Counted from the first letter of the stretch, positions 46,209 through 57,308 are shown. The stretch: DNA of 64,000 bases from Mesorhizobium sp. M3A.F.Ca.ET.080.04.2.1 (GCF_003952525.1 NZ_CP034451.1:3162001-3226000); one strand, 5' to 3'. Program-made: numbers and translations. The notes: a model not told the origin generated them from the sequence alone.

Positions 46209-49200
46209 AATATCCGATCCCCTCCGATACCGCCGCCAGCCAGGCGTGCGCCTCCGATCCCGGCAATTCCGCCTGGGTGTCGGCCAATGCCGGATCGGGC
46301 AAGACGCATGTGCTGGCGCAGCGCGTCATCCGGCTTCTGCTCAACGGCACCGATCCCTCGAAGATCCTGTGCCTCACCTATACGCGCGCCGCCGCCGCCA
46401 ACATGTCGAACCGCGTGTTCTCGACCCTGTCGGAGTGGACAGCACTTGCCGATGCTGAGCTTGCGGCGAGGATCGCGGCGCTGGACGGCCGCGGCGCCGA
46501 CCGCGATACCCTGCGCCGCGCGCGCCGGCTGTTCGCCGAGGCACTGGAGACGCCGGGCGGCCTGAAGATCCAGACCATTCACGCCTTTTGCGAATCGGTG
46601 CTGCACCAGTTTCCGCTCGAGGCCAACATCCCCGCGCATTTCGAGATGCTCGATCCGCAGATGGAGGCCTCGCTGTTCGCGGATGCCCGTCGCGACATGA
46701 TCTCGGGCGCGAGCGCCGGCGTCGAAGGCCTGGCGGAAGCCTTCGCCATGGTGCTGGAGCGCGGCGGCGAGTCCGGGCTGGACGCGCTGCTTTCGGAAAT
46801 CGTCGGCAAGCGCGACGAATTGCGTGCCTTCATCGAAAAGCTCGGCAAGGGCCGGGACTTCCGGCCGCTTTTCGCCGAGTTCGGCTTCCGGCTCGGACAG
46901 ACTGCCGATGACATCGCCGCGTCGGTCTGGCCGCTGACGGGCTTTGCGCCAAGCCAATTCGCCGAATTCGCGCGTGCTGCCGAAGCAGCCGACGCGCGCC
47001 AGGTGCTGAACAACGTCCTGCCTTACGCAGAGAGCGCCTTTGCCGAAGCCGATCCGATCCGGCGGCTGCGGCTGCTCGGCAAGGCCTTCCTGCGCTCCGA
47101 CGGCGATCCTTACGACCCGCCGAAAGTGTTCAAGAAGGCATTGGTCGATCGGCTGCCCGACCTTTCGGAGCGCTACCTCCAAGCGGCCAAGGCGATCCTG
47201 GAGGTGTCGGATCGGCTGGCGCTGTTCCGCATGCTCGAAGGCACGGCGGCCGCGCTGACCGTCGGCGGCTGGCTGATCGCCCGCTATGAGCAGCTGAAGC
47301 GAAGCCGCGGCTTCCTCGACTTCAACGACCTGATCACCCGTATCGTCAGCCTGCTGTCGCGGCCCGATGCCGGGCCATGGGTGCAGTTCAAGCTCGACCA
47401 GGGCATCGACCACATACTGCTCGACGAAGCGCAGGACACCAGCCCCGACCAGTGGGAAGTGGTGAAGAAGCTGACCGAAGAATTCTTCGCCGGGCTCGGC
47501 CAGCGCGAGGCGGTGCGGCGTACCGTTTTTGCCGTCGGCGACGAGAAGCAGTCGATCTATTCATTCCAGGGGGCGGCCCCAGATTCCTTTGCCGAAAGCC
47601 GGCTATTGTTTGCCGGGCGCGTGCGCGACGCGGAGGCCTCCTTCGCCAACCTAAAACTCACCTGGTCATTTCGCTCCAGCGACGACGTGCTGGCGGCAGT
47701 CGACCGGGTCTTTGCCGAACCGGGCGTGCGGCGCGGCATCAGCCATGATCCCGATCCGCTGAGCCACAAGGCGATCCGCACCGACGCGCCGGGCTATGTC
47801 GAGGTGTGGCCCTCGATCGGCGCCGAAATGGTCGAGGAGCCAGACGACTGGACCCTCCCGGTCAACCACGCCAGCGCACCCGCCGTGCGCGTCGCCGAGC
47901 ATGTTGCCGCGACCATCCAGCACTGGCTGAGGAACGGCGAGGTCATCGAGGGCAAGGGCCGCAAGCTGACTGCCGGCGACATCCTTGTGCTGGTGCGCAA
48001 GCGCGACCGCTTCGTGCATGCGCTGTCGCGCAGCCTCAAGAACCGGCAGATCCCGGTCGCCGGTGCGGATCGTCTGAGCCTGCCCGGCCATATCGCCGTG
48101 CAGGACCTGATCGCGCTCGGCCATTTCCTGATCCAGCCCGAGGACGACCTGTCCTTGGCCGCGGTGCTGCGCAGCCCGATCTTCGACGTCTCGGAGGAAA
48201 CCTTGCTGGCGCTCGCCGGCAAGAGGCCCAGGAGCCAGTCGTTGATCGGCTCGCTCCGCCAGCACGCTGCTGCAGATGAGGCGCTGGCCGCTATCGTAGG
48301 CCGGCTCGATGGCTGGGCGAACGAGGCCGCTTTCAAGCCCGTGTTCGAATTCTATGCCGCAGCGCTGGCGCGCGACGGGCTGCGCCGCAAGATGACGGCG
48401 CGGCTCGGGCCGGAAGCCGGCGACATCCTCGACGAATTCCTGAGTTTTTGCCTGGCCGAGGAGCGCACCGGCCTGCCTGGGCTGGAATCCTTCCTGTCGA
48501 CGCTGGAAAACAGCGGCCCCGAGATCAAGCGCGAGATGGACCAGACCCGCGACGAGGTGCGCGTCATGACCGTGCATGCCGCTAAGGGTCTTGAAGCGCC
48601 GGTCGTCTTCCTGGTCGACGGCGGCTCGGCACCTTTCAGCGACCAGCATCTGCCGCGGCTGATGGCGTTCGAAGGCTCGGGTGCGCAATGGAAAGGCAAG
48701 GGCTATCTGTGGCGCTCGGCCGGCGACGTCGCCAATGGCGTTTCGCGGGCGGCCTCGGCGCGGGCGCGCGAACTGGCGGACGACGAGTACCGCCGGCTGC
48801 TCTATGTCGGCATGACCCGCGCCGAGGACCGGCTGATCGTCTGCGGCTATCACGGCAAGCGCCAGCCCAGCACCGGCACCTGGCATTCGGTCGTCAGCCG
48901 CGCGCTGACCGGCGCGCCGGAAAGCACGGAGCGGCGGCACCCCGCGACGGCCGATGTGGCGGTGCATCGCTTCCATATGACGAAGCTGCCGCCGGTGGCG
49001 TACACCGGGACCGACGAGACGGCGACGTTCGAACATGCCGCACCGCTGCCGGACGGCTTGTTCCGACCGCTGCCGCCTTACGAGGACCTGCCGCGACCGT
49101 TGTCGCCCTCCGGTGCGTCGGCGCTGATCGACGAAACGACCGAAGCACTGCCCGACACGCGCTCGCCGGTGCTGGACGCCGAGGCCGAGCCCGGCTTCGC

Positions 49201-49717
49201 GGTGATGCGCGGGCTGGCACTGCACAAGCTGCTGCAGATGCTGCCCGGGATCGCCGAGGGCGAAAGGCAGGATGCAGCGGAACGCTATCTGGCACGTGCC
49301 GGTGCTGCTTGGCCGAACGGTGAGCGCGAAAAGGCGCTGGAAGCAGTGCTGTCGATCCTTTCCGACGGCCGGTTCGATGTGCTGTTCTCGCCATCGTCGC
49401 GGGCCGAAGTCGCGGTCATGGGCAGCCTGGAGGTCAAGGGCAAGCTGCGCTCCATTTCCGGCAAGATCGACCGGCTGGCGGTCACGCCGGAAAAGCTGGC
49501 GATCGTCGACTACAAGACCAACCGGCCGGCGCCGACGAGCCTGGCGGAAGTGCCGCCGGCCTATGTGCTGCAGCTGGCGCTCTACCGCGCGCTGCTCCAA
49601 CCGCTCTATCCGGGCCGCGACGTGTCGGCGGCGCTGCTGTTCACCGAGGCGCCCAGGCTGATCGAGCTGCCGGCCGCGGCCATGGACGACGCCCTTGCTC
49701 GACTCACGGCAGCGTGA
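46205..49717 (+). CDS. addA: Double-strand break repair helicase AddA
   Basis: A 1170-residue UvrD-type helicase-nuclease. Walker A is [14 protein letters not shown] near residue 30; [25 protein letters not shown] and [17 protein letters not shown] are helicase motifs. The C-terminal nuclease has [11 protein letters not shown]. It translates with AddB. The upstream frame beyond 46205 is not homologous. Confidence 0.95.
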   Translation: MKYPIPSDTAASQACASDPGNSAWVSANAGSGKTHVLAQRVIRLLLNGTDPSKILCLTYTRAAAANMSNRVFSTLSEWTALADAELAARIAALDGRGADRDTLRRARRLFAEALETPGGLKIQTIHAFCESVLHQFPLEANIPAHFEMLDPQMEASLFADARRDMISGASAGVEGLAEAFAMVLERGGESGLDALLSEIVGKRDELRAFIEKLGKGRDFRPLFAEFGFRLGQTADDIAASVWPLTGFAPSQFAEFARAAEAADARQVLNNVLPYAESAFAEADPIRRLRLLGKAFLRSDGDPYDPPKVFKKALVDRLPDLSERYLQAAKAILEVSDRLALFRMLEGTAAALTVGGWLIARYEQLKRSRGFLDFNDLITRIVSLLSRPDAGPWVQFKLDQGIDHILLDEAQDTSPDQWEVVKKLTEEFFAGLGQREAVRRTVFAVGDEKQSIYSFQGAAPDSFAESRLLFAGRVRDAEASFANLKLTWSFRSSDDVLAAVDRVFAEPGVRRGISHDPDPLSHKAIRTDAPGYVEVWPSIGAEMVEEPDDWTLPVNHASAPAVRVAEHVAATIQHWLRNGEVIEGKGRKLTAGDILVLVRKRDRFVHALSRSLKNRQIPVAGADRLSLPGHIAVQDLIALGHFLIQPEDDLSLAAVLRSPIFDVSEETLLALAGKRPRSQSLIGSLRQHAAADEALAAIVGRLDGWANEAAFKPVFEFYAAALARDGLRRKMTARLGPEAGDILDEFLSFCLAEERTGLPGLESFLSTLENSGPEIKREMDQTRDEVRVMTVHAAKGLEAPVVFLVDGGSAPFSDQHLPRLMAFEGSGAQWKGKGYLWRSAGDVANGVSRAASARARELADDEYRRLLYVGMTRAEDRLIVCGYHGKRQPSTGTWHSVVSRALTGAPESTERRHPATADVAVHRFHMTKLPPVAYTGTDETATFEHAAPLPDGLFRPLPPYEDLPRPLSPSGASALIDETTEALPDTRSPVLDAEAEPGFAVMRGLALHKLLQMLPGIAEGERQDAAERYLARAGAAWPNGEREKALEAVLSILSDGRFDVLFSPSSRAEVAVMGSLEVKGKLRSISGKIDRLAVTPEKLAIVDYKTNRPAPTSLAEVPPAYVLQLALYRALLQPLYPGRDVSAALLFTEAPRLIELPAAAMDDALARLTAA

Positions 49718-49791
49718 CACAAGAACTGCTTGAAGATCGCCACCACAACCACCACATTTGGTGCAACCCGAGTTTTCGAAAGGATTTCAGC

Positions 49792-50115
49792 ATGGCCACC
49801 GTCAAGGTCGACAAGGGCAATTTCCAGGCCGATGTGCTCAACGCCAAGGAGCCGGTCGTGGTGGATTTCTGGGCCGAGTGGTGCGGTCCCTGCAAGATGA
49901 TCGCCCCGGCGCTGGAAGACATCGCCAAGGAGCTCGGTTCGAAAGTGAAGGTTGCCAAGCTCAATATCGACGAGAATCCCGAGCTTGCCGCGCAGTACGG
50001 CGTGCGCTCGATCCCGACGCTGATGATCTTCAAGGGCGGCGAAGTCGCCGATATGAAGGTCGGCGCGGCGCCGAAGACCGCGCTCTCGCACTGGATCAAC
50101 GGCAGCCTCGCCTGA
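49792..50115 (+). CDS. trxA: Thioredoxin
   Basis: A 107-residue thioredoxin with the active site WCGPCK at residues 30-35 and the cis-Pro SIPT near 74. The ATG at 49792 gives the normal TrxA length; the gene lies 74 nt after addA and ends before a strong terminator. Confidence 0.95.
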   Translation: MATVKVDKGNFQADVLNAKEPVVVDFWAEWCGPCKMIAPALEDIAKELGSKVKVAKLNIDENPELAAQYGVRSIPTLMIFKGGEVADMKVGAAPKTALSHWINGSLA

Positions 50116-50140
50116 GCCAATCCAAACATTCGAACGAACG

Positions 50141-50169
50141 AGCCCGGCCATCGCGCCGGGCTTTTCTTT
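50141..50169 (+). terminator. Terminator of trxA
   Basis: AGCCCGGC-CATCGC-GCCGGGCT is an 8-bp stem (50141-50162) followed by TTTCTTT. It starts 26 nt after the trxA stop. Confidence 0.85.
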
Positions 50170-50245
50170 GGCGCCATCGCTGACGGCGCTCTGGCACTGC
50201 CGACGCGGCCATCCACCTCCTCTTCTACGCGAAAAGGAGAACCCC

Positions 50246-50527
50246 ATGACCGGAACAGCCAAGGCCACCGTCTTCATCGACAATGAGCGGGTCATCGTCA
50301 CCGAATACCGTTTCCAACCGGGTGACAACACCGGCTGGCACCGCCACGGCCACGACTATGTCATAGTGCCGCTGATGGATGGCAAGGTGAAGCTTCTGAC
50401 CAAGGAGGGTGAGTCCTTCGCCGAGATGAAGAAGGGTGCCCCCTATTTCCGCAAGGAAGGGGTCGAGCACGACGTCATCAGTGCCAATGACGGGGAATTT
50501 GCCTTCATCGAAATCGAGCTGAGGTGA
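50246..50527 (+). CDS. Small cupin-domain protein
   Basis: A 93-residue single cupin with HRHGHDYVIVPLMDG (metal His pair plus) and VEHDVISANDGEFAFIE. The ATG follows AAAAGGAG. No partner gene is close, so the ligand or reaction is unknown. Confidence 0.82.
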   Translation: MTGTAKATVFIDNERVIVTEYRFQPGDNTGWHRHGHDYVIVPLMDGKVKLLTKEGESFAEMKKGAPYFRKEGVEHDVISANDGEFAFIEIELR

Positions 50528-50586
50528 GATGGCGAGCCATCAACTGCCATCTTGATGGCAATTGCTGATCGACCTATATATTCTCC

Positions 50587-50628
50587 TAAAGCGCGTCGCG
50601 CTGAAACGTATCCGGGCGACGCGCTTTA
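50587..50628. repeat. Palindromic repeat (TAAAGCGCGTCG-type)
   Basis: TAAAGCGCGTCG (50587-50598) and CGACGCGCTTTA (50617-50628) form a perfect 12-bp inverted repeat with an 18-nt loop. It is different in sequence from the AAAACCGCT superfamily. Confidence 0.75.
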
Positions 50629-50641
50629 AGTCTTTGATTTG

Positions 50642-50689
50642 ATGCATGTCGTTGCCCAGAACCGCTACACACTTCTGGGCGACATGCAT
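50642..50689. repeat. Palindromic repeat (GCATGTCG-type, single copy)
   Basis: ATGCATGTCG...CGACATGCAT arms around GCCCAGAACCGCTACACAC and TTCTGGGC, the same family as the array at 36186 but with a compensated A-to-G change (CAGAA with TTCTG). It lies just before the VapB-type gene. Confidence 0.85.
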
Positions 50690-50706
50690 TAATAACGGAG
50701 GTCTGT

Positions 50707-50955
50707 ATGGCCGAACCACAGCTCTCAGTCCGTAGCGCAAAAGCACGGGATCTCGCACATCGACTTGCTCGTCGCGAAAATCGGTCCATAGCCGATGTCG
50801 TCGAACGCGCGCTTGAATCCTACGAAATTCGTGAGGCAGGGCGCGAACCCGCATCCACCTTCTATGCTCGCCTGGCAGCGAGCTGTGGCACCGACATTGA
50901 TCTGGAGAAAATTATCCGCGAAGGCCGTCAGGTTCATACGGGACCTGATCTTTGA
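50707..50955 (+). CDS. VapB-type antitoxin
   Basis: An 82-residue antitoxin beginning MAEPQLSVRSAKARDLAHRL, a ribbon-helix-helix-like N-terminus (Rv0623/PSK group), with a C-terminal toxin-binding tail. It overlaps the toxin TTG start by four nt. Confidence 0.82.
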   Translation: MAEPQLSVRSAKARDLAHRLARRENRSIADVVERALESYEIREAGREPASTFYARLAASCGTDIDLEKIIREGRQVHTGPDL

Positions 50956-51365
50956 TTTTCGTCGACACCAACGTGATTTCTGAGACGCTCAAGAAGGTAC
51001 CGGACCCAGCCGTTCTGGCTTGGCTTGTCCGCAACGATGCCGAATTGGCCCTTCCTACCGTGGCCATTGCTGAAATCGCCTTCGGCATCCAAAAGATACG
51101 ACCCGATGAGCGTGCCGTTCGCCTGGAGCAAGGGCTTTCTCAGTGGCGCCACCGCTTTGCCGACCGCATTTTTGGACTGACGGAAGAGGCTGCCCTGGCT
51201 TATGGCGAGATCATGGGGACCGCCTTGCGCCAAGGCCGTGGCATGTCGGCTCCCGATGGCATGATTGCGGCGATCGCACGCGTCAACGGTGGTCGACTGG
51301 CAACACGCAATCTGCCCGATTTTGGCTCCGCCAACCTTGACCTGATCTCACCGTGGGATTTCTGA
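50952..51365 (+). CDS. PIN-domain toxin (VapC type)
   Basis: A 137-residue PIN-domain ribonuclease with FVDTNVISE, AIAEIAFG and SAPDGMIAAIA carrying the acidic residues and TRNLPDFGS near the end. The start is TTG at 50952, overlapping the antitoxin stop. It is the second PIN pair in the window but is not a recent copy of the first. Confidence 0.88.
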   Translation: MIFVDTNVISETLKKVPDPAVLAWLVRNDAELALPTVAIAEIAFGIQKIRPDERAVRLEQGLSQWRHRFADRIFGLTEEAALAYGEIMGTALRQGRGMSAPDGMIAAIARVNGGRLATRNLPDFGSANLDLISPWDF

Positions 51366-51387
51366 GCCGCCTCTTGGACCGATTGCG

Positions 51388-52713
51388 TCAGGTCGGCGGC
51401 GTGCCGTTCTCCTCCAATACTGCGCCGGCGAAATAGAGCGAGCCGCCGATGAGGATGCGCGGCGCCGGACCGTCCCATGTGTCGCGCAGGAGCATCAGCG
51501 CGTTGGCGACGGAGCTGACCGGCTCGGCCGACAGGCCAGCCTCGGTGGCGCGCAAGGCCAATTCGTCATTCGGCACGCCGGCATCGCTGTTGCTCACCGG
51601 CACCGTGTAGACATGCCGCGCAAGGCCCTTGAAAGCGCTGAAATAGCCGGTCTGGTCCTTGGTGTTGATCATGCCGGAGATCAGGAACAGCGGACGCGGG
51701 TTCTTCTCCTCCTGCTCGGCCAGCGCCTCGGCGATGACGACGCCGGCGCCCGGATTGTGGCCGCCGTCCAGCCAGATGTCGGCGCCCTTCGGCGCCAGCT
51801 CCACCAGTCTGCCCTGCGACAGCTTCTGCATGCGGGCAGGCCAGGCGGCTTGCGTCATCGCCCGCTCGGCGGCACGGTGGCCGATCTCGAATCCCGCGGC
51901 CTTGATCGCGGCGATCGCCGCCGCGGCGTTGGCGAACTGATGCCGGCCGGGCAGTCGCGGCGGCGGCAGGTCCATCAGGCCTTGCTCATCCTGATAGACC
52001 ATGCGGCCGTTCTCCTCGAAGGCGAGGAAATCCTGGCCGTAGACGACGGTCGGGCAATCGAGCCGCTCGGCCGTATCGATCAGCACCTCGAGCGCCGTGC
52101 CGCTTTCCTGCGCGCCGATGACCACCGGGCAGCCGCGCTTCATGATGCCGGCCTTTTCGGCGGCGATCAGCTCGACCCGGTCGCCGAGATAGGCCTCGTG
52201 GTCCATCGACACCGGCATGATCACCGAGACAGCCGGCCGGGCAATGACGTTGGTGGCGTCGTAGCGGCCACCGAGGCCGACCTCGATGATGGCGGCTTCG
52301 GCCGGATGTTCGGAAAACAATATGAAGGTGACGGCGGTGAGGATCTCGAAGACGGTGATCTTCTGGCCCGCATTGGCCTCGGCGACGCGCGCGATCGCCT
52401 CGGCGAAGACCTGGTCATCGACCAGCTTTCCGCCGCCTTCGGCCGCCAGCCGGTAGCGCTCATGCCAGTTCACCAGATGCGGCGAGGTGTGGACATGGAC
52501 GAGATGGCCTGCCGCTTCCAGGAGCGCGCGCGAAAAGGCGGCACAGGAACCCTTGCCGTTGGTGCCGGCGATGTGGATCACGGGCGGCAGCCGGTCCTGC
52601 GGATTGCCGAGACGCTCCAGCAGGCGGGTAATGCGATCCAGCGAAAGGTCGAAGCCTTTCGGATGGAGCGCCATCAGTTGTTCGATTTCACGGTCGGCGG
52701 CGAGCGTTGTCAT
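51388..52713 (-). CDS. folC: Folylpolyglutamate synthase/dihydrofolate synthase
   Basis: A 441-residue Mur-ligase-type enzyme adding glutamate to folates. The P-loop is IAGTNGKGSCAAF, GLGGRYDATNV and DGGHNPGAG are family motifs. It is the last gene of the trpF-trpB-trpA-accD-folC series, on one strand, separated from accD by a palindromic repeat. Confidence 0.95.
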   Translation of the reverse strand: MTTLAADREIEQLMALHPKGFDLSLDRITRLLERLGNPQDRLPPVIHIAGTNGKGSCAAFSRALLEAAGHLVHVHTSPHLVNWHERYRLAAEGGGKLVDDQVFAEAIARVAEANAGQKITVFEILTAVTFILFSEHPAEAAIIEVGLGGRYDATNVIARPAVSVIMPVSMDHEAYLGDRVELIAAEKAGIMKRGCPVVIGAQESGTALEVLIDTAERLDCPTVVYGQDFLAFEENGRMVYQDEQGLMDLPPPRLPGRHQFANAAAAIAAIKAAGFEIGHRAAERAMTQAAWPARMQKLSQGRLVELAPKGADIWLDGGHNPGAGVVIAEALAEQEEKNPRPLFLISGMINTKDQTGYFSAFKGLARHVYTVPVSNSDAGVPNDELALRATEAGLSAEPVSSVANALMLLRDTWDGPAPRILIGGSLYFAGAVLEENGTPPT

Positions 52714-52726
52714 GGGCCGAATCCTA

Positions 52727-52761
52727 GAGCAATTCCAGGAAAAGTGCCTCCGGAATTGCGT
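52727..52761. repeat. Palindromic intergenic repeat (AATTCC-type, copy 4, short)
   Basis: AGCAATTCCAGGAAAAGTGC and GGAATTGCG; the AAAACCGC half of the core is missing, so this is a shortened copy. Between accD and folC. Confidence 0.65.
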
Positions 52762-52862
52762 AAAACGAGAAAATCAGAGCGGGTCGCTACTCTACCAAGC
52801 TGTAGCGCTCCAGGCATATGAGGGCCGCCCGCGCAAAGCGGGGCTCGGCGAACGATGTCGTT

Positions 52863-53789
52863 TCAGGCCTGCGGCCGCGCCTCGGCGCCGACCAGCGTCG
52901 GCGGCAGGATTTCCGGTTCGAGCGGCTTCTGCGCTTCCGGCACCTTGAGCAGCATCTTCACCAGCCGCGCGATGGTCTGGCGCATCTCCAGGCGCGAGAC
53001 GACCATGTCGACCATGCCGTGCTCCATCAGATATTCGGAACGCTGGAAGCCGTCCGGCAGCTTCTCGCGGATGGTCTGCTCAATGACGCGCGGTCCGGCA
53101 AAGCCGATCAGCGCGCCGGGCTCGGCGATATGGACGTCGCCCAGCATGGCATAGGAAGCGGTGACGCCGCCGGTGGTCGGGTTGGTCAGCACGACGATGT
53201 AGGGCAGACCGGCTTCCTTCAACCGGTCGACGCCGACCGTAGTGCGCGGCAACTGCATCAGCGACAGAATACCCTCCTGCATGCGGGCGCCGCCCGAGGC
53301 CGCGAACAGGATCAGCGGCCGCCTGCGCTGCAGCGCCACCTCGAAGGCGTGGACGATGGCATCACCCGCAGCCATGCCGAGCGAGCCGCCCATGAAGGCG
53401 AAGTCCTGCACCGTCACCACCACCGGCAGGCCTTCGATGGTGCCGGTCGCATTGAGGATGGCATCATCCAGCCCGGTCTTGGCCTTGGCCTCCTTCAGGC
53501 GGTCCGTGTAGCGCTTCTCGTCGCGGAACTTCAGCGGATCCAGGACGACCTTGGGGTTTTCCAGAGTCTCGTATTTGCCGTCGTCGAAGAAGTATTTCAG
53601 CCGTTCCCTGGCCGAAATCTTCATGTGATGGCCGGATGACGGGATGACGAACTGGTTCGATTCGAGATCCTTGTGGAAGATCATCTCCCCGGTCTCGGGA
53701 TCCTTGATCCACAGGTTCTCCGGCATGTCGGTGCGCCGGCCGAGCATCGAGTTGATCTTCGGGCGAACGTAGTTGGTGATCCAGTTCAT
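52863..53789 (-). CDS. accD: Acetyl-CoA carboxylase carboxyltransferase subunit beta
   Basis: A 308-residue crotonase-fold subunit transferring carboxyl from biotin to acetyl-Co[13 protein letters not shown] and [17 protein letters not shown] are the oxyanion-hole region. The zinc-ribbon of Escherichia coli AccD is degenerate: the four Cys positions carry Asp30, Thr33, Ile49 and Ser52. The rest of the protein is normal, so it should still function without zinc. It lies between trpA and folC. Confidence 0.95.
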   Translation of the reverse strand: MNWITNYVRPKINSMLGRRTDMPENLWIKDPETGEMIFHKDLESNQFVIPSSGHHMKISARERLKYFFDDGKYETLENPKVVLDPLKFRDEKRYTDRLKEAKAKTGLDDAILNATGTIEGLPVVVTVQDFAFMGGSLGMAAGDAIVHAFEVALQRRRPLILFAASGGARMQEGILSLMQLPRTTVGVDRLKEAGLPYIVVLTNPTTGGVTASYAMLGDVHIAEPGALIGFAGPRVIEQTIREKLPDGFQRSEYLMEHGMVDMVVSRLEMRQTIARLVKMLLKVPEAQKPLEPEILPPTLVGAEARPQA

Positions 53790-53820
53790 GGCTTCGGCTC
53801 CCGTCCTAGAAGAAACCTAG

Positions 53821-53867
53821 AGCAATTCCAGGAAAAGTGTGTGGCGGTTTTCCGTCCGGAATTGCGT
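53821..53867. repeat. Palindromic intergenic repeat (AATTCC-type, copy 5)
   Basis: AGCAATTCCAGGAAAAGTG and CGGTTTTCCGTCCGGAATTGCGT; the core is in the opposite orientation to copy 1. Between trpA and accD. Confidence 0.75.
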
Positions 53868-53885
53868 AACGACAAATAGGCAGAC

Positions 53886-54725
53886 TTATTCGGCGGCAGC
53901 AAGGCGGGCCGAGCGGACGCCCTGGGCGAGGCCGCTGACCAAAGTGGCGACGGCCTCGGCCGGATCGGCGGTCTTCTCACCCTTCGGCCCCAGCACGTTG
54001 GCGACAGCGTTGACGATCGCCGTGCCCACGACGACGCCGTCGGCCGAAGCGCCGATGGTGCGCGCCTGCTCGGCGGTCTTGACGCCGAAGCCGACGCAGA
54101 CCGGCAGCGCGGTATGCCCCTTGATGCGCTTGACCGCCGCAGCGACCTTGGCGGTGTCGGCGAGCGCGGAACCAGTGATGCCGGTCATCGATACGTAGTA
54201 GACGAAGCCGGAGGTATTCTCCAAGACCTTGGGCAGGCGCTTGTCATCGGTGGTCGGCGTCGCCAGCCGAATGAAGTTGATGCCGGCCTTGAGCGCCGGG
54301 ATGCAGAGCTCCTCGTCCATTTCCGGCGGCAGGTCGACGACGATGAGGCCGTCGATGCCGCTGGCCTTGGCGTCGGCGAGGAACCGGTCGACGCCATAGA
54401 TGTAGATCGGGTTGTAGTAACCCATCAGCACGATCGGCGTCTCGTCGTCGCCGGCGCGGAATTCGGACGCCATCTTCAGCGTCTTGACCAACGTCTGACC
54501 GCCCTTCAGCGCCCGCAGGCCAGCCGCCTGAATCGCCGGACCATCGGCCATCGGATCGGAGAACGGCATGCCGAGCTCGATGATGTCGCTGCCGGCCCCC
54601 GGCAGCGCCTTCATGATGGCCAACGAGGTCTCGTAGTCCGGATCGCCGCCCATGAAATAGGTGACCAAAGCCGGACGGCCCTCGGATTTGAGCTTCGCCA
54701 TGCGGCGGTCGATGCGGGTGGTCAT
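53886..54725 (-). CDS. trpA: Tryptophan synthase alpha chain
   Basis: A 279-residue barrel releasing indole from indole-3-glycerol phosphate. Glu50 ([11 protein letters not shown]) and Asp61 (ADGPAIQ) are the catalytic residues. It follows trpB by two nt, passing indole directly to it. Confidence 0.97.
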   Translation of the reverse strand: MTTRIDRRMAKLKSEGRPALVTYFMGGDPDYETSLAIMKALPGAGSDIIELGMPFSDPMADGPAIQAAGLRALKGGQTLVKTLKMASEFRAGDDETPIVLMGYYNPIYIYGVDRFLADAKASGIDGLIVVDLPPEMDEELCIPALKAGINFIRLATPTTDDKRLPKVLENTSGFVYYVSMTGITGSALADTAKVAAAVKRIKGHTALPVCVGFGVKTAEQARTIGASADGVVVGTAIVNAVANVLGPKGEKTADPAEAVATLVSGLAQGVRSARLAAAE

Positions 54726-54727
54726 TG

Positions 54728-55978
54728 TCAGATCTCCATGCCCAGCATCTTGGCCACCGTATGCACGTCCTTGTCGCCGCGGCCGGACAGGTTGACGATG
54801 ACGATCTGGTCCTTGTGCATTGCCGGCACGATCTTCATCGCATGCGCGATGGCATGCGCGGATTCCAGCGCCGGAATGATGCCTTCGACGCGCGTCGTCA
54901 GTTGGAAGGCCTCCAGTGCCTCGTCGTCGAGGATCGGCTCATATTGGACGCGGCCGCTGTCGCGCAGCCAGGAATGTTCGGGTCCGACGCCCGGATAGTC
55001 GAGACCGGCCGAGATCGAATGGCCGTCGAGGATCTGGCCGTCGGAATTCTGCAACAGATAGGTGCGGTTGCCATGCAGCACGCCGGGCGCACCGGCATTC
55101 ATCGAGGCGCAATGCTCGACGCCGTCGAGGCCGCGTCCGCCGGCTTCGATGCCGATGATGCGCACATCCTTGTCGTCGAGGAAGGGATGGAAGAGGCCAA
55201 TGGCGTTGGAGCCGCCGCCGACGGCGGCGATGATGACATCGGGCAGCCGGCCTTCCTGCTCCAGCACCTGGGCGCGGGCTTCCCAACCGATCACCGATTG
55301 GAAATCGCGCACCAGCTCCGGATAGGGATGCGGGCCGGCGGCGGTGCCGATCAGATAATAGGTGTCCTCGACATTGGTCACCCAGTCGCGCAGGGCCTCG
55401 TTCATGGCATCCTTCAGCGTGCCGTGGCCGGCGGTGACCGGCCGCACCTCGGCGCCGAGCAGCTTCATGCGGAAGACGTTGGGGCTCTGGCGGGCGACGT
55501 CGGTGGCGCCCATGTAGACGACGCAAGGATAGCCGAAGCGCGCCGCAACGGTTGCCGCAGCGACACCGTGCTGGCCGGCACCGGTCTCGGCGATGATGCG
55601 CTTCTTGCCCATGCGCTTGGCGAGCAGGATCTGGCCAAGGCAGTTGTTGATCTTGTGCGAACCGGTGTGGTTCAGGTCCTCGCGCTTGAAATAGACCTTG
55701 GCGCCGCCGCCGAGGCCCTTCGCCGAGGAAACCTCGCGAAGATGCTTCGTCAGCCCCTCGGCGAAATAGAGCTTCGAGGGCCGCCCGGCATAGTGGGTCG
55801 ACAGGTTCTGCAGCTCGGCCTTGAATTCCGGATCGGTCTTGGCCTTGTTCCACTGCTCTTCGAGATCGAGGATCAGCGGCATCAGCGTCTCGGCTACGAA
55901 ACGGCCGCCGAAAATGCCGAACATGCCCTGCTCGTCGGGTCCGGTGCGGAAGGAATTGGGCGTGGCCGGCCTGTTCAT
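54728..55978 (-). CDS. trpB: Tryptophan synthase beta chain
   Basis: A 416-residue PLP enzyme. The PLP Lys109 is in [11 protein letters not shown], and [11 protein letters not shown] and VGGGSNAIG are conserved. Start ATG 55978 follows AGGAG; the frame beyond includes a palindrome and is not homologous. Confidence 0.97.
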   Translation of the reverse strand: MNRPATPNSFRTGPDEQGMFGIFGGRFVAETLMPLILDLEEQWNKAKTDPEFKAELQNLSTHYAGRPSKLYFAEGLTKHLREVSSAKGLGGGAKVYFKREDLNHTGSHKINNCLGQILLAKRMGKKRIIAETGAGQHGVAAATVAARFGYPCVVYMGATDVARQSPNVFRMKLLGAEVRPVTAGHGTLKDAMNEALRDWVTNVEDTYYLIGTAAGPHPYPELVRDFQSVIGWEARAQVLEQEGRLPDVIIAAVGGGSNAIGLFHPFLDDKDVRIIGIEAGGRGLDGVEHCASMNAGAPGVLHGNRTYLLQNSDGQILDGHSISAGLDYPGVGPEHSWLRDSGRVQYEPILDDEALEAFQLTTRVEGIIPALESAHAIAHAMKIVPAMHKDQIVIVNLSGRGDKDVHTVAKMLGMEI

Positions 55979-56005
55979 CGCCGATCTCCTAAATTCTTGA
56001 CTTGC

Positions 56006-56048
56006 GAGCATGTCCATACCGGGGATTCCACTTTTCCGGGACATGCTC
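56006..56048. repeat. Palindromic repeat between trpF and trpB
   Basis: GAGCATGTCC (56006-56015) and GGACATGCTC (56039-56048) form a perfect 10-bp inverted repeat with a degraded core ending CACTTTTCCG. It belongs to the same superfamily as the 25157 and 36186 elements. Confidence 0.8.
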
Positions 56049-56064
56049 GGTTTGAAAAGGCCGC

Positions 56065-56724
56065 TCAGGCGGCGCGGTCGTCGCGCGCGGCCCTGACGGC
56101 CCGGAAAAACTGCTCGATCAGCGCCGGATCCTTGACGCCCGGAGCACTCTCCACACCCGACGAAACGTCTATTCCGGGCGGATTGGCCAGTCTCAGGGCA
56201 TCGCCGATATTGGCCGCGTTGAGCCCTCCGGAAAGCATGTAATCGACGCCGGCGTCAAGGCCGGCAAGGATGCGCCAGTCGAAGGCAATCCCGTTGCCGC
56301 CGGGCAATTGCGATCCCCTCGGCGGCTTGGCGTCGAAGAGGAAGCGATCGGCGACGCCGATGTACGGCTTTGTCCGTTCGATATCCGCAGCCTCGCCGAC
56401 CGACAGCGCCTTCATGACCGGCAAGCCATAACGGGCCTTGATCTCCGCCACCCGTTCCGGCGTTTCGGCGCCGTGGAGCTGCAGCATGTCGGGCCGCACC
56501 TGGGCGACTATCTCATCCAGGAAGCCATCATCGGCATCGACGATGACGGCGACGGCCATGGCCTTGCCGATTGCCGCCTGGCGCAGGCGGCCGGCCTCGG
56601 CCGGGTCGACATAGCGCGGGCTCTTGGCAAAGAAGATGAAGCCGACATGGCTGGCGCCGCCGGCAAGGGCAGCGGCCATCGCGGCGTCGGTCTTCAGTCC
56701 GCAGATCTTGATGTCGAGCGTCAT
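56065..56724 (-). CDS. trpF: Phosphoribosylanthranilate isomerase
   Basis: A 219-residue barrel. The catalytic Cys8 is in DIKICGLKT and the Asp in [20 protein letters not shown] is conserved. It is the first gene of the trpF-trpB-trpA-accD-folC order. The start ATG 56724 gives the normal length. Confidence 0.96.
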   Translation of the reverse strand: MTLDIKICGLKTDAAMAAALAGGASHVGFIFFAKSPRYVDPAEAGRLRQAAIGKAMAVAVIVDADDGFLDEIVAQVRPDMLQLHGAETPERVAEIKARYGLPVMKALSVGEAADIERTKPYIGVADRFLFDAKPPRGSQLPGGNGIAFDWRILAGLDAGVDYMLSGGLNAANIGDALRLANPPGIDVSSGVESAPGVKDPALIEQFFRAVRAARDDRAA

Positions 56725-56834
56725 GGCGCGGGATTGGCACGAAAAGCCGCAAGAGTCGAGAAAAAGCATGCTGTTGCCGGGCGAGCGCAATGCGCTAACT
56801 TTGAAATAAACCATGCAGGCGGGAGCAGACGACC

Positions 56835-57053
56835 ATGGCCGACCAGACCGTCGCCGAACTCAGACAGAAGATCGCGCAGGCGCGCGAGGTGATCGCGCTT
56901 CTAATGGACAAAGCCGCCTTCAACGGCGCCGAGGCGCACCGGGCGCTCGACTATTTCGGCAGCGATGCCTTCGACCGGAATTTCCTGCCGTGGCCGCATT
57001 CAGGCGAAGAGGGGCTCAGGCCGGAGGAATTGAACGCGGCGAATGACGATTGA
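56835..57053 (+). CDS. Hypothetical protein
   Basis: A 72-residue acidic, helical protein starting MADQTVAELRQKIAQAREVI. A coiled-coil-like first half is followed by a WPHSGEEG segment. I do not recognise the family. The ATG at 56835 is preceded by GGAGCAG (spacing about nine); it is divergent from trpF. Confidence 0.55.
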   Translation: MADQTVAELRQKIAQAREVIALLMDKAAFNGAEAHRALDYFGSDAFDRNFLPWPHSGEEGLRPEELNAANDD

Positions 57054-57083
57054 TGGTTCTCGGGGCTCGGCAACAGTGCCTTC

Positions 57084-57238
57084 GTCATTCTAGGGCGGAG
57101 CAAGGAGCGCAGCGACGCGCGCAGACCCTAGAATCCATTCCGTTACGCTAAGGCGTTGCCACGGTTGCAGAATTCTGCGCCGTCGCGTTCTGCGCGGAGG
57201 CCACGGAATGGATCCTCGGGTCAAGCCCGAGTATGACG
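57084..57238. repeat. Composite palindromic element, about 155 bp (MITE-like)
   Basis: Ends CGTCAT (57084-57089) and ATGACG (57233-57238) are inverted copies. Inside are ATTCTAGGG/CCCTAGAAT (57087-57095, 57126-57134), ATCCATTCCGT/ACGGAATGGAT (57133-57143, 57203-57213), GCAGAATTCTGC (57167-57178) and CTCGGG/CCCGAG (57215-57220, 57226-57231). It lies in the 255-nt gap between the small gene and the YgjP gene, where no other feature was seen. Confidence 0.75.
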
Positions 57239-57308
57239 ACGTCACGGGGATAGGCCAATCTTCGACGTTCCCGCTATGGCAAATAGCTTGGGCCACCGCC
57301 TACCGACC

